From SZUA-442 sp035461905 (GTDB taxonomy: Bacteria > Actinomycetota > Acidimicrobiia > Spongiisociales > UBA5794): a DNA stretch of 64,000 nucleotides. Location of the stretch: positions 1 to 64,000 of the forward strand of contig DATHUV010000143.1 of assembly GCA_035461905.1 (NCBI GenBank). The letters are read 5' to 3'. The position numbers and the translations under genes were made by a program. This document shows, one piece after another, positions 26,768-35,496 of this stretch. Within the stretch, counting starts at the first letter, position 1. The number at the start of each line of letters is the position of its first letter. The notes beneath the pieces were generated by a model. That model had not been told where the DNA came from. It saw only the letters and a program-made list of their open reading frames with translations, and did no database searches.

Positions 26768-27214
26768 TCAGGCCGTTCGGCCCGTCGATCTCTCGGCCCT
26801 CGTTCTGAGGGACTCGTTCATGGCGATGAAGCTCGACTCGGTTCGCTTTCGGATCATGGGGACCACGATCGGAGCGAGTAGGCCCGTGAAGGACTCCGAC
26901 TGCGTGACCCGGGTACCTGATCCCGTCGATTCCAGATCGAACCGATGCCGACCGTCGAAGACGCCTCGAACGCCGACCGAACCGAGCCACTCGAAGGTGG
27001 TCGGTCCGGTCGCTTCGGTGATGACGGGCTGAAATCGTGATGGCTTCGATCCCGTCATCTGGAGGGTGACCGCAATGGTCGAGCCCTCCACAACGGATCC
27101 CTCGGCGTGGATGATGAAAGGGTTCCAATCAGCGTGACCTTCGAGGTCGGTCAGGATCTGCCACACGTCCTCGATTGGTGCTTCAACGTCGATGGATGTA
27201 CGGATGGACGCCAA
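26768..27214 (-). CDS. SRPBCC (polyketide-cyclase-like) protein
   Basis: 148 aa, TTG start at 27214 preceded by GGGAGA. Pattern ASIRTSIDVEAPIEDVWQIL (short pieces: SIDVEAPIEDVW, LEGHADWNPF) with the usual C-terminal helix (PMIRKRTESSFIAMNESLRTRA). A soluble protein with a hydrophobic pocket. First gene of a two-gene unit with the TetR regulator, so its ligand may be the compound sensed by that regulator. Confidence 0.8.
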   Translation of the reverse strand: MASIRTSIDVEAPIEDVWQILTDLEGHADWNPFIIHAEGSVVEGSTIAVTLQMTGSKPSRFQPVITEATGPTTFEWLGSVGVRGVFDGRHRFDLESTGSGTRVTQSESFTGLLAPIVVPMIRKRTESSFIAMNESLRTRAERSTGRTA

Positions 27215-27246
27215 GACTTCTCTCCCTCGTCGGCTGTCGGGAGGAG

Positions 27247-27274
27247 CTTATCTAATGTCATTAGACACTGTCAA
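27247..27274 (-). promoter_or_regulatory. Promoter with embedded palindromic operator (SRPBCC-TetR)
   Basis: On the minus strand a consensus -35 TTGACA (27274-27269) is followed after 16 bp by a GATAAG -10 (27252-27247). Between them lies TCTAATG-T-CATTAGA (27251-27265 on the plus strand; a 9+1+9 repeat with one mismatch including flanks). The -35 box contains the stop codon of the nuclease gene upstream. The position would let the TetR protein at 26196 block RNA polymerase. Confidence 0.75.
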
Positions 27275-28893
27275 CCGGGACGGCCGAGGTCGCTGGTAAG
27301 GGAGTCGAGGGTGAGAGGCCAATCGCGGACGGAGGGGAGGCCACTCCCTGGGCCCCTGCCACCGTCATGGCGGCGGATCCACCGGCGCACGGCAAGCTGG
27401 GCGAGGACGTCGTCCTCGTTGTATGCGAGGAGGCGGTCCCGCATGTCGGTCTCGCCAGCGCCGAGCCGCTCGAACCAGATCTCGGACTGGAGACCGCCGG
27501 GATCGCGATCACGCCACGAGAACCCGCACAACGGGGCGATCGTCTTGAGGGAGAACCCATCCGGCGACACCAGGTGATGACGCGACCAAGCGCACAGATC
27601 GACGGCGACGTCGGCGAACCAATCGTCGACCGTACCGTACCCGGGGATGTCGAGGCCGTGCGCGGCAGCGGCGGCGGACAGGATCCGCTGTTCGTAGTCG
27701 GTCCAGTGGAACACGACCACATCGTCGTGCGCCCAGGCACCGAAGCGAGCAAACAGTGCTTCGAGGAGCGATCGTTCACCGGCGTCGCTCGCACCCCAGT
27801 CGCAAATCGGCTCGTAGGTCGTCTCCCCGAACTCCGTCACGAGCAGGCCCGCCAGATACGTGCGACCGCCGAACGTCTCGATATCGAAGTCGACCTCGAT
27901 GCGCGGACTTGGGAGATCGATTGCGCCGCCCGCTCTATCCGACCGCAGAAGCCGTCCCGTCGTTCGAGCGCGGGCCTGGAAGACCGTGCCATCCCCCGGG
28001 ATGCGCTCGTCGCCCGGGTCGAGGTCGGCGATGTCGGCGATGGTGCTGATTCCGGTCGTTCGAAGGCTCGCACGCACCTCCGCATCGACGTCGCGCAGCA
28101 GTGTCGGATCGTCGGCAGCCACGAGCTCGGCCATGCAGGTCGCATTCCAGTCGCAGCTCCTGCACTCGCCTCGCATCCAGGGTGACACGTACGGCGTGTC
28201 GGGACGATCCCGCCCGTGGGTGATCGCAGCCAGCGCGCTCGCCACGTAGGTCCTGCACTCCTCGGCGATTGGAGGATCCCCCTGGGTGAGGTCGACCCAG
28301 ACGCACACGGTCGTCTGGTCCGTCCCGATCACGCCACCGAGCGGAGCAGCCGTCGAGTACCCCGCGGCTTCGAGGAGATGCCAGTAGTGCGCGACCTGGA
28401 GCAGGTCCCGTCGCCGGAAGGATCGGAACCGAACCGGATCGCCGTCGATTGCCTCCAGCGACGAGAGGGGAGTAGCGGTTCCCTCGGGTCCGTTCTCGCC
28501 TATCACCTTGTGGTTCTTCACGTCGACCGCCGCATAGCCATCTCCCAGGCGGATGAGGATGTCGGGGAGCCCGACGAGGGACCGGTCATCGGATTCCAAT
28601 CGTGCGCCGAGGATGAGCGGCGCTCCCCGCTCGAGGGCTTCCAGTGTGGCCAGACGGCCAGGCTCACCCCGTACCTCGACTCGCACGACGTCTGTCCTGG
28701 CCTCCACGAGTTCTGCCAGGACGTGGGCTTCGTAGTCGACTCCCTTCGACATCGCCCGGTCGCGAACCTCGTCGACGACAGGGACCGCAGGCGTGAACCG
28801 ATCGTGATGGATTCGGGTCAGGCATCGGCCGATGTCCGACCCGCCGAGCGACGCCGACCGGAGGATCGCGCTCGGGTGGGATCGACTGGTCAT
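27271..28893 (-). CDS. TM0106-family RecB-like nuclease
   Basis: 540 aa. N-terminal PD-(D/E)XK nuclease core: GLPD (Asp111) and AAVDVKNHK (Asp124, Lys126). It is followed by a Cys group CRSCDWNATC (244, 247, 253), which in the RecB-like clade may hold an iron-sulfur cluster with other cysteines. The C-terminal part is RNase H-like (DEDD): EVDFDIETFGG (Asp337, Glu339), FHWTDYEQRIL and YNEDDV (Tyr491, Asp495), typical of the TM0106 family. Predicted DNA exonuclease of unknown pathway. Its stop lies in the promoter of the next gene. Confidence 0.85.
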   Translation of the reverse strand: MTSRSHPSAILRSASLGGSDIGRCLTRIHHDRFTPAVPVVDEVRDRAMSKGVDYEAHVLAELVEARTDVVRVEVRGEPGRLATLEALERGAPLILGARLESDDRSLVGLPDILIRLGDGYAAVDVKNHKVIGENGPEGTATPLSSLEAIDGDPVRFRSFRRRDLLQVAHYWHLLEAAGYSTAAPLGGVIGTDQTTVCVWVDLTQGDPPIAEECRTYVASALAAITHGRDRPDTPYVSPWMRGECRSCDWNATCMAELVAADDPTLLRDVDAEVRASLRTTGISTIADIADLDPGDERIPGDGTVFQARARTTGRLLRSDRAGGAIDLPSPRIEVDFDIETFGGRTYLAGLLVTEFGETTYEPICDWGASDAGERSLLEALFARFGAWAHDDVVVFHWTDYEQRILSAAAAAHGLDIPGYGTVDDWFADVAVDLCAWSRHHLVSPDGFSLKTIAPLCGFSWRDRDPGGLQSEIWFERLGAGETDMRDRLLAYNEDDVLAQLAVRRWIRRHDGGRGPGSGLPSVRDWPLTLDSLTSDLGRPG

Positions 28894-29123
28894 GACCCGA
28901 TTCTCACACCGGGGTGTGACAGAAGCGAAACCGGACCGAACTGGTCACACGAGTTCGATGACCGGGATCGTGCGATCGGTCGTTCATGTCGTGCCCCCGC
29001 GTCGTGCGTCGCCGTCCACGCCGGTGCGGGACCGGCGAATGATGGCACACGAGACCAGGGTCCCTGACGTGCTCCGGGCGTCGGTGCGGTCCGCTACCCG
29101 GCTCACCACCGTACGATCGCGGT

Positions 29124-29831
29124 ATGTGGCTCGCAGCGATCTCCCTCATCGTCGCCCTCATCGCACCGGCGCCATCGATCACGCCCGAGTGCTCGATGAT
29201 CCACGTCATCGGCGCTCGCGGATCGGGCCAATCGAACGGTTTCGGGGATCAGGTGGAACCGGTCGTCAAGTCGATCGTCGCTGTGTCCACGTCGGTCGGG
29301 CTGTCCGCGACATCAGAGGCGCTCGACTACCCGGCGATCTCGATCAGCGACTCACTCGGACTCGCCCTGATCAACGGTGAGTACGACGCGAGCGTCCGCG
29401 CCGGGGTCAACGAGCTCTGGGCGGCGATCGGGCGGGTATCGCGCGCATGCCCATCGACGGATATCGTCCTCGTCGGCTACTCCCAGGGTGCCCAGGTGAT
29501 CAAGACCGCGTTGGCAGGTACGGTGCCGACGCATCGCATCGCAACGGTCGTCCTGCTCGCCGATCCGACGAGGGACCCCGCCCAGATCGGCCTCTTCCGC
29601 CTCGGTGATCCGACGACCCTCCGGACCGGAGCCTTCGGCGCCATCGCCCTTCCCGACCATGTGAGAACGGTCACCCTCGACGTGTGCGCCGCCGGCGACG
29701 GGATCTGCGAGCGTGGACGTCGCGACTTCCTCGCCCACACCGAGGGGTATCGGGACGCCGCCGGATGGGTGACCTCCATCGTCGAGCGACGCCTGGATGC
29801 GAGGGCACGCTGGGCGCTCGTCCCGCGCTGA
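29124..29831 (+). CDS. Secreted cutinase-family esterase
   Basis: 235 aa with an N-terminal signal peptide (residues 1-~18). Catalytic triad visible as Ser120 in GYSQG, Asp192 in AAGDGIC and His205 in LAHTEGY. Cys23/Cys109 and Cys188/Cys195 are likely disulfide pairs. Actinobacterial cutinase-like proteins hydrolyse lipid esters outside the cell. ATG start at 29124. The gene is isolated, with 230 bp of non-coding sequence upstream. Confidence 0.85.
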   Translation: MWLAAISLIVALIAPAPSITPECSMIHVIGARGSGQSNGFGDQVEPVVKSIVAVSTSVGLSATSEALDYPAISISDSLGLALINGEYDASVRAGVNELWAAIGRVSRACPSTDIVLVGYSQGAQVIKTALAGTVPTHRIATVVLLADPTRDPAQIGLFRLGDPTTLRTGAFGAIALPDHVRTVTLDVCAAGDGICERGRRDFLAHTEGYRDAAGWVTSIVERRLDARARWALVPR

Positions 29832-29875
29832 GGCCGCGACCCGAGCCCCACCTCCGTATCCCCTTCGTATCCCCT

Positions 29876-30067
29876 CCGAATCCTCATTGACAAACTCAGG
29901 ATTCGGCGCGACGGTTGACGCAGGACGAGGCCGGTCACCGAGACGGCAGGGATCGAAAGCACAACGCAGACGCTCAGGCGTCTGAGACCCGGAGTCGGTC
30001 AACGACACAGATCCCTCCCACTCGATGGGACTGGCCACCATGAGGGGCCCCGATCGGGGCCCCTCAT
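29876..30067 (+). ncRNA. Candidate structured RNA region
   Basis: The 330 bases between the cutinase stop and the kinase stop (29832-30161) hold no gene. They contain four consecutive hairpins: 29876-29884/29898-29906 (9 bp perfect), 29967-29973/29978-29984 (7 bp, TCAG loop), 30016-30020/30026-30030 and a 28-nt palindrome at 30040-30067. AGGGATC (29948-29954) can also pair with GATCCCT (30010-30016), closing the second hairpin into a multi-arm fold. A TTGACA-like box lies at 29887-29892. I match no known riboswitch. The strand is a guess. Confidence 0.35.
30040..30067. terminator. Perfect 28-nt palindrome between convergent genes
   Basis: A symmetrical GC-rich palindrome (12-bp arms flanking GATC) lies between the converging cutinase and histidine kinase genes. 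It works as a terminator hairpin on either strand, although no T-tract follows. It could instead be the 3' stem of the candidate RNA at 29876. Confidence 0.65.
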
Positions 30068-30161
30068 GCGTTTGGGATGCGATCCGATCGTCCGGACATG
30101 GTGATGACGGCCCTCGCGCAGGCGATCGTGGCCCTCGGACCTGGGCCCTCAAAGCCCGGTG

Positions 30162-31511
30162 CTAGGCCGTTGAGGCCTGATCGTGGGGGAGGACGACCGT
30201 GAAGACGGTCGAGCCGTCGACGGATCGGACGTCGATCGTGCCGCGGTGTTGTGTCACGACGATGCCGTACGCAGTGTCGAGGCCGAGACCCGTTCCTCGG
30301 CCCGGCTCCTTCGTCGTGAAGAATGCCTCGAAGATCCGGTCGATGACACTTGCGGGAATACCCGGCCCGTTGTTCTCGATCTCGACCGTCACGGTGTCGT
30401 CACCGCCCTTCACACGGATCACGATCGTTCCGTCGTCGATGCCCGCCTCGTCGATGGCGTCTGCGGCGTTGTCGATGAGGTTGGTCCACACTTGGTTGAG
30501 CTGGCTCCCGAATGCAACGATCGGTGGCACGTCCGGTGCGTACTCACGGACGATGTTGATGTCCTTCGTCTTGGAGCGCAGGATGAGCAGGGTGTCCTCG
30601 ATGCCTTTGACCACGTCGACCTGCTGGATCGGGGCCTGATCGAGGAACGAGTACGACTTGAGCGCCGCGACCAGCGAGGACATGCGCTGGGATCCCTCAG
30701 AGACCTCGGCCAGCAACGAAACACACTCTGCTGTGGCGGAGGCCGCGGCCACGAGGATGTCGGCATGCGCGGGGTCGACATCGGCGAGATCGGTGGGGAG
30801 GAAGCCCCCGTCGACGAGGGGTCCCGCGTATGCCCACGGGCGTTCGACGCCGAGGCGCTCGAGTTCCGCCTCGATCTCCTCCTCCCGATCCGAGCGCTCC
30901 ATCGTCGAGAGCGACGCACCTGTGGCCGAAGGGGTCGGAATCTCGACATCAGGCGGTACCTGCCTCGTGAGCTCGATGAGGCTGTCGATCACGCCTCGGA
31001 GGCTCTCTGAGCCGCGGGTAACCGCAGCTGCGGGGTTGTTCATCTCGTGTGCGAGCCCGGCTGTCAGGACACCGAGCTGTGCCATGTGCTCGGACTGTCG
31101 CACCCGGGCCTCCTGCTCGCGCCAGCGGGAGATGAAGACTTCGAAGAGCGCACGGTTCGCTGCGACGCTGATTGCGAGCACCTCGTCGAGGCACTTCTTC
31201 GGGATGGACACGAGGTCGACCGCCGTAAGGGCCTTCGCCGTCGCGTTTCGTGGCTCCGCGGTGAGGAGGGCCATCTCGCCGACGACGTCCCCGACGCCCG
31301 ATACCGCAATCCGAACCCTTCGGCCCGCCGATTCCTTGAGGATCGCGATCTCTCCTCCCGTGATGACGTATGCGACGTCGGCCTCATCGCCCTCCTCGAA
31401 CAGGGTCTCACCTGTCGGGAGATGGTGCTCCGCGAGGCCGTCCGACAGCCGTGCGAGATCGTCGTCCGGGAGCCCGGAGAACAACGGCACGGTGCGCAGG
31501 TCGTACGTCAC
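30162..31511 (-). CDS. cNMP-binding domain sensor histidine kinase
   Basis: 449 aa soluble kinase. Residues ~5-125 form a cyclic-nucleotide-binding/CRP-like domain (FEEGDEADVAYVITGGEIAIL, VVGEMALLTAEPRNATAKA). The H-box is GVLTAGLAHEMNNPAAA with the phospho-acceptor His155; the catalytic N-box is QLNQVWTNLIDNAADAI, with G boxes ENNGPGIP and GRGTGLGLDTAYGIV. No membrane helices, so it senses a cytoplasmic signal. The ATG overlaps the stop of the response regulator-flavoprotein gene by 4 bp, marking a two-component pair. Confidence 0.9.
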   Translation of the reverse strand: MTYDLRTVPLFSGLPDDDLARLSDGLAEHHLPTGETLFEEGDEADVAYVITGGEIAILKESAGRRVRIAVSGVGDVVGEMALLTAEPRNATAKALTAVDLVSIPKKCLDEVLAISVAANRALFEVFISRWREQEARVRQSEHMAQLGVLTAGLAHEMNNPAAAVTRGSESLRGVIDSLIELTRQVPPDVEIPTPSATGASLSTMERSDREEEIEAELERLGVERPWAYAGPLVDGGFLPTDLADVDPAHADILVAAASATAECVSLLAEVSEGSQRMSSLVAALKSYSFLDQAPIQQVDVVKGIEDTLLILRSKTKDINIVREYAPDVPPIVAFGSQLNQVWTNLIDNAADAIDEAGIDDGTIVIRVKGGDDTVTVEIENNGPGIPASVIDRIFEAFFTTKEPGRGTGLGLDTAYGIVVTQHRGTIDVRSVDGSTVFTVVLPHDQASTA

Positions 31512-33160
31512 ACCGTATCCAGGTACCGGTGCACGAATGTCACGGCGACCGATCCCTCACCAACGGCGCTCGCCACCCTTCGAACGGCGCCTTCACGTAC
31601 GTCACCTGCCGCGAAGACCCCTGGAACCGACGTCTCGAGCGCGAACGGATCGCGCTTGAGCTTCCAGTCCTCGCTGAAGCTCTGCACGTCCCGACCCGTG
31701 TAGATGAAACCTTTGGGATTCATCGCGATGACACCCTCGAGGAATGACGAGTGGGGCACGGCGCCGACGAAGATGAACAGGGCGGAAGCCTCACGACGTT
31801 CCGTGACGAGCGTCTCCGTGTTTCGCAGGGTGATGGACTCGACTCTGTCGCTGCCTGTCACCTCGACGACCTCGGTGGACGTGAGCACCTCGATGTTCGG
31901 GACACCCGCGATCTGGTCGACGAGATACTGCGACATGCGCTCCCCGAGCGACGCTGCGCGTACCACCATCGTGACGCGCGAGCTCGTCTTCGAGAACATC
32001 ACCGCGGCTTGCCCGGCGGAGTTCGCGCCCCCGATCACGTAGACATCCCTGTCCCGATACGTGGCAGCCTCCGTGGCCGCTGCACCGTAGTAGACGCCTG
32101 CACCCTCGAAGCGCTCGTATCCGGGGACGCCGAGCCGTTTCACGGTCATACCCGACGCGACGACGAGTGCACGGCATGTCAGCTCGGAGCCGTCGGAGAG
32201 TCGCACATGCTTGACAGGCCCCTCGACCCCGACACCTGTGACCTCGACGGCGGTCACAAGCTCTGCGCCGAGGCGTATCGCCTGGGCGATCGCCCTCCGA
32301 GCGAGGTCGGCACCGCTGACACCCCTCGGGAACCCGAGGTAGTTCTCGATCCGGGAACTCGTTCCCGCCTGACCACCCGCTGCCTCGCGTTCGATCAGCG
32401 CCGTCGTGAGCCCCTCGGACGCTCCGTATACCGCAGCGGCGAGCCCTGCGGGACCACCTCCCACGATCACGAGGTCGTAGAACGGGGATCCCGGGGTTGC
32501 ATGGATCCCGACGGCTGCGGCCAACACCGCCTTGTCAGGATTGACGAACACCGTATCGTCCTCGGTGACGACGATCGGCAGTTCCGCACGACCCTCGGCG
32601 AGCTTGGCGGCGAGCTCGGCAGCTGCGGCGTCGCGGTCTATGTCGAGGAACTGGTAGGCAACCTCGTTACGGGCGAGGAACGCCTTCACCTCGAATGTCG
32701 TGGGTGACCACGTCGTCCCGAAGACACGAACGCCCTCGAACGGCCGCTCGGCGGATGCCTGCCAGTCGTCGAGCACATCGTCGAGCACCGGATACAGCCG
32801 ATCCTCGGGCGGCGCCCAGGGTTTCAGGAGATAGTGGTCGAGGCCCACGTCGTTGATCGCTTGGATCGCGGCCTCGGTGTCGGCGTACGCCGTCAGCAGG
32901 AGCCGCTTCGCGTTCGGGAACGTCTTCAGTGCCTCGACGAGGAACTCGGTACCCGTCATGTTGGGCATCCGTTGGTCGACGACGAACGCTGCAATGGTGC
33001 GGCCTCCGTCATCGATCTCCCGCACGGCGTCGAGAGCGTCCTGGCCCGACGGCGCAGCCACGATCTGGTACGACTCCGCGTACCGCGTCCGCAGATCGCG
33101 CCGCACGGCAGCGAGCACTTGAGGGTCGTCATCGACCGCGAGGATCACGGGCTTCGCCAT
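31508..33160 (-). CDS. Fused response regulator, glutaredoxin-like domain and thioredoxin-reductase-like flavoprotein
   Basis: 550 aa in three parts. Residues 1-~130 are a receiver (DDD near 10, phospho-acceptor Asp62 in VVDQRMP, Thr90, Lys113). Residues ~143-220 are glutaredoxin-like but carry WSPTT where the CxxC would be. Residues ~228-550 are a TrxR-like FAD/NAD reductase (VIVGGGPAGLAAAVYG, VIGGANSAGQAAV, FAAGDVR). The reductase CxxC is replaced by GAAA in VYYGAAATEAA, so it cannot be a normal thioredoxin reductase. Start at ATG 33160, with GAAGGAGG before it. Family known as fused response regulator/thioredoxin-disulfide reductase; true reaction unknown. Confidence 0.85.
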   Translation of the reverse strand: MAKPVILAVDDDPQVLAAVRRDLRTRYAESYQIVAAPSGQDALDAVREIDDGGRTIAAFVVDQRMPNMTGTEFLVEALKTFPNAKRLLLTAYADTEAAIQAINDVGLDHYLLKPWAPPEDRLYPVLDDVLDDWQASAERPFEGVRVFGTTWSPTTFEVKAFLARNEVAYQFLDIDRDAAAAELAAKLAEGRAELPIVVTEDDTVFVNPDKAVLAAAVGIHATPGSPFYDLVIVGGGPAGLAAAVYGASEGLTTALIEREAAGGQAGTSSRIENYLGFPRGVSGADLARRAIAQAIRLGAELVTAVEVTGVGVEGPVKHVRLSDGSELTCRALVVASGMTVKRLGVPGYERFEGAGVYYGAAATEAATYRDRDVYVIGGANSAGQAAVMFSKTSSRVTMVVRAASLGERMSQYLVDQIAGVPNIEVLTSTEVVEVTGSDRVESITLRNTETLVTERREASALFIFVGAVPHSSFLEGVIAMNPKGFIYTGRDVQSFSEDWKLKRDPFALETSVPGVFAAGDVREGAVRRVASAVGEGSVAVTFVHRYLDTV

Positions 33161-33273
33161 GTCAACGACCTCCTTCCGCTCGCGTCCACGGGTACGTTCG
33201 AGCCTACCGACCCTCCGACGGCTTCGCATTGCGTGAACCGCTAGCCTCCCACATCGGTCGACGGAGGAGTGAC

Positions 33274-34068
33274 TTGGACAACGCACGCATCGTGATCCTC
33301 GGCGGTCGCGGTTCGATACCCGTTTCGGGCCCTTCCTACGTTCGCTATGGAGGCAACACGACCTCGTTCGCGATCGTTGCCGATCAGCGGGCGGTCGCGT
33401 TCATCGATGCGGGAACGGGACTCGCTGCGCATCGAACCCTCGGGCTCGAACTTTCCCCGGCGGTCGACATCTTCCTGTCCCACTACCACTGGGACCACAT
33501 CCAGGGTCTCACGATGCTCGACGAGTTGTGGAAGGGAGCTTGCGACGTCCGACTCTGGGCGCAAGGCGACTCAAGGGCGATCCTGACGAGGGCGATCTCG
33601 CCGCCGCTCTTCCCGGTCTCGATTGCAGAGGATGCAGCCCTGCGCTTCGAGCAGATGGGTGATCCTGTCGTCCTCGACGGCATCCGGATCTCCGCCTTCC
33701 CGGTGAACCATCCACAGGGAGCATTGGGGTTCCGGGTCGATGGCCCGAATCGCAGCGTCGGGATCGTGACGGACCATGAATCGGGTTCGCCGCGCGATTC
33801 CGAGATACGCGATGCCCTCGTCGGAGTCGACGTGGTGATCCACGACTCGCAGTACCTCCCCGAGGAGATGGAGACCCACGTCGGCTGGGGGCACTCGACG
33901 TTCGAGGACGCCATCAGGCTGACGGATGCGATCGGTGCATCAGAGCTCCTGCTCACGAGCCTCGATCCCTCGCGTACCGACGAGGCAGTCGACGCGATGC
34001 TCGTGCGTGCACGTCGGATCAGGCCGGCCACCGATGCGGTCCATCAGGGCCTCGAGGTTCCTTTGTGA
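33274..34068 (+). CDS. MBL-fold metallo-hydrolase
   Basis: 264 aa. TTG start at 33274 with GGAGG a few bases upstream. The metal motif is SHYHWDHIQG (HxHxDH), with later metal ligands in the NHPQGALG histidine and the IVTDHE aspartate. The start, ILGGRGSIPVSGPSYVRYGGNT, resembles PhnP-like phosphodiesterases. Substrate unknown; may be a cyclic phosphodiester. The stop overlaps the LtrA GTG (GTGA), so the two are coupled. Divergent from the kinase-regulator pair. Confidence 0.85.
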   Translation: MDNARIVILGGRGSIPVSGPSYVRYGGNTTSFAIVADQRAVAFIDAGTGLAAHRTLGLELSPAVDIFLSHYHWDHIQGLTMLDELWKGACDVRLWAQGDSRAILTRAISPPLFPVSIAEDAALRFEQMGDPVVLDGIRISAFPVNHPQGALGFRVDGPNRSVGIVTDHESGSPRDSEIRDALVGVDVVIHDSQYLPEEMETHVGWGHSTFEDAIRLTDAIGASELLLTSLDPSRTDEAVDAMLVRARRIRPATDAVHQGLEVPL

Positions 34069-35252
34069 GGCTCGCTGCGATCCGGCCACCGCGGCTACGG
34101 ACCATCGAGGAGGAGGGCGAGCGGTCCGCAACCTGGCTTGAGCTCTTCTACGACCTCGTGTTCGTCGCGGTGGTGGCGGCGCTCGGGATCCGGCTCCTTG
34201 CGGACAGTTCATTCTCTGGTTGGTTGTCGTACGCCGGGTATTTCGTCCTGGTGTGGTGGTTGTGGGCGAGCCACACGTTCTATGCCGACCGCTTCGACAC
34301 GGACGATCTCGTGTACCGGATGCTCGCCGCCACCCAGATGGTCACCCTCGCCCTCCTCGCCGCCTCGGTCTCGACCGAGTCCTCGGGTTCGACAACCGTG
34401 TTCGCCGCGATGTACGCATCGGCGCGGATCATCCTCCTCATCCTCTACGTCCGTGTGTATCGCCACGTCGACGAGGCGAAGAAGCTCGTGCGGGGCTACC
34501 TCATCGGTTTCGGAGCCGCCGCCTCGCTCTGGCTCGTGTCGACCGTCGTGCCCGAGCCTGCGCGGTTCTGGGTGTGGGGCGTGGCCTTCGCGATCGACGT
34601 TGCGACGCCGTACGTCATGCGCAGGGACCAGGCTTCGGTCCCACTCGATGTCTCGCACCTGCCGGAACGGTTCGGGCTCTTCACGATCCTCGTGCTCGGA
34701 GAAACGATCGTGGCCGTCACGGTCGGTCTGGGCCATGTCGAATGGCAGGTTGCGACAACCATCACCGGGGTCACCGGAATCCTGCTCGCGTCCGGTATCT
34801 GGTGGATCCACTTCGACAACCTCGACGGGTTCGTCGTACGGCGTCGTGGAGCGACGAAGGCGTGGCGTCCAACGGTGTGGATCTACACCCACCTTCCCCT
34901 CGCCATTGGCATCGCCATGGTCGGGGTGGGGGTCGAGCACGCGATCATCGGAGCGGATCACGACCACCACTATGGGGCACCCGAGCGATGGGTCCTGGTG
35001 GCGGGCGTCGCCATCGCCTTTGTGGCGATTGGAACGATCGAGCATGCGTCGATCCGACGTGCCGGTGAGGACCTCAGTTCGCGGATTGCGTGGAACCGGC
35101 TCTACGCCTTGCCGATCGTGATCCTCGTCGGGCTCATCGGAGTGGGTCCGGCGGCAACCGTCGTCCTCCTGGGTTTGATATGCGCCGTCGAGGTCGTTGC
35201 TGATGTCGTGGTCACGAACCGGTTCGCACACGCCGGCGCCGAAACTGACTGA
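34065..35252 (+). CDS. ltrA: Low temperature requirement A (LtrA) membrane protein
   Basis: 395 aa with about eleven hydrophobic segments. The family signature is ERSATWLELFYDLVFVAVV near the start, ADRFDTDDLVYRMLAATQM, PERFGLFTILVLGETIVAV, and WWIHFDNL. LtrA was first linked to low-temperature growth in Listeria, but its biochemical role is unknown. GTG start at 34065 inside the stop of the MBL gene. Confidence 0.85.
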   Translation: MRLAAIRPPRLRTIEEEGERSATWLELFYDLVFVAVVAALGIRLLADSSFSGWLSYAGYFVLVWWLWASHTFYADRFDTDDLVYRMLAATQMVTLALLAASVSTESSGSTTVFAAMYASARIILLILYVRVYRHVDEAKKLVRGYLIGFGAAASLWLVSTVVPEPARFWVWGVAFAIDVATPYVMRRDQASVPLDVSHLPERFGLFTILVLGETIVAVTVGLGHVEWQVATTITGVTGILLASGIWWIHFDNLDGFVVRRRGATKAWRPTVWIYTHLPLAIGIAMVGVGVEHAIIGADHDHHYGAPERWVLVAGVAIAFVAIGTIEHASIRRAGEDLSSRIAWNRLYALPIVILVGLIGVGPAATVVLLGLICAVEVVADVVVTNRFAHAGAETD

Positions 35253-35273
35253 CTCGACCACACGAAGCTGCGA

Positions 35274-35438
35274 TCAGGAAGGTCCTGCCACGAGGATGAC
35301 CGTGGAGATCGGTCGTTTCCCCTTGACCTCGAAGATCCGGGGCTCCGAGAACGCCAACGTGTCACCGATCAGCGCGGCCGCATCGAACCTCCCGACGCCG
35401 TGTGCTATCGAGTGGCCCAGGCCAGGGATCGTCGACAT
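35274..35438 (-). CDS. Possible 54-residue protein
   Basis: A minus-strand open frame of 54 codons starts at ATG 35438, 58 bases after the VanW stop. Third-codon GC is about 80%, as in the neighbouring genes, and the ending reads FSEPRIFEVKGKRP then ISTVILVAGPS, which is protein-like. There is no good ribosome-binding site, so it may be a remnant or a translationally coupled peptide. I recognise no family. It is the only candidate gene between LtrA and VanW. Confidence 0.35.
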   Translation of the reverse strand: MSTIPGLGHSIAHGVGRFDAAALIGDTLAFSEPRIFEVKGKRPISTVILVAGPS

Positions 35439-35496
35439 CGTGCGAGGCTGGACGGGCAGGCGGCGCGGCGCCCGATGGTCCTCTTGCTCGCGCCGA

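Noticed and set aside
27367..28185. Plus-strand open frame of 272 codons opposite the nuclease
   Set aside because: Antisense to a gene with clear nuclease motifs; no motif on this strand.
29124..29390. Minus-strand open frames across the cutinase gene
   Set aside because: They overlap a gene with signal peptide and full catalytic triad and show no motif of their own.
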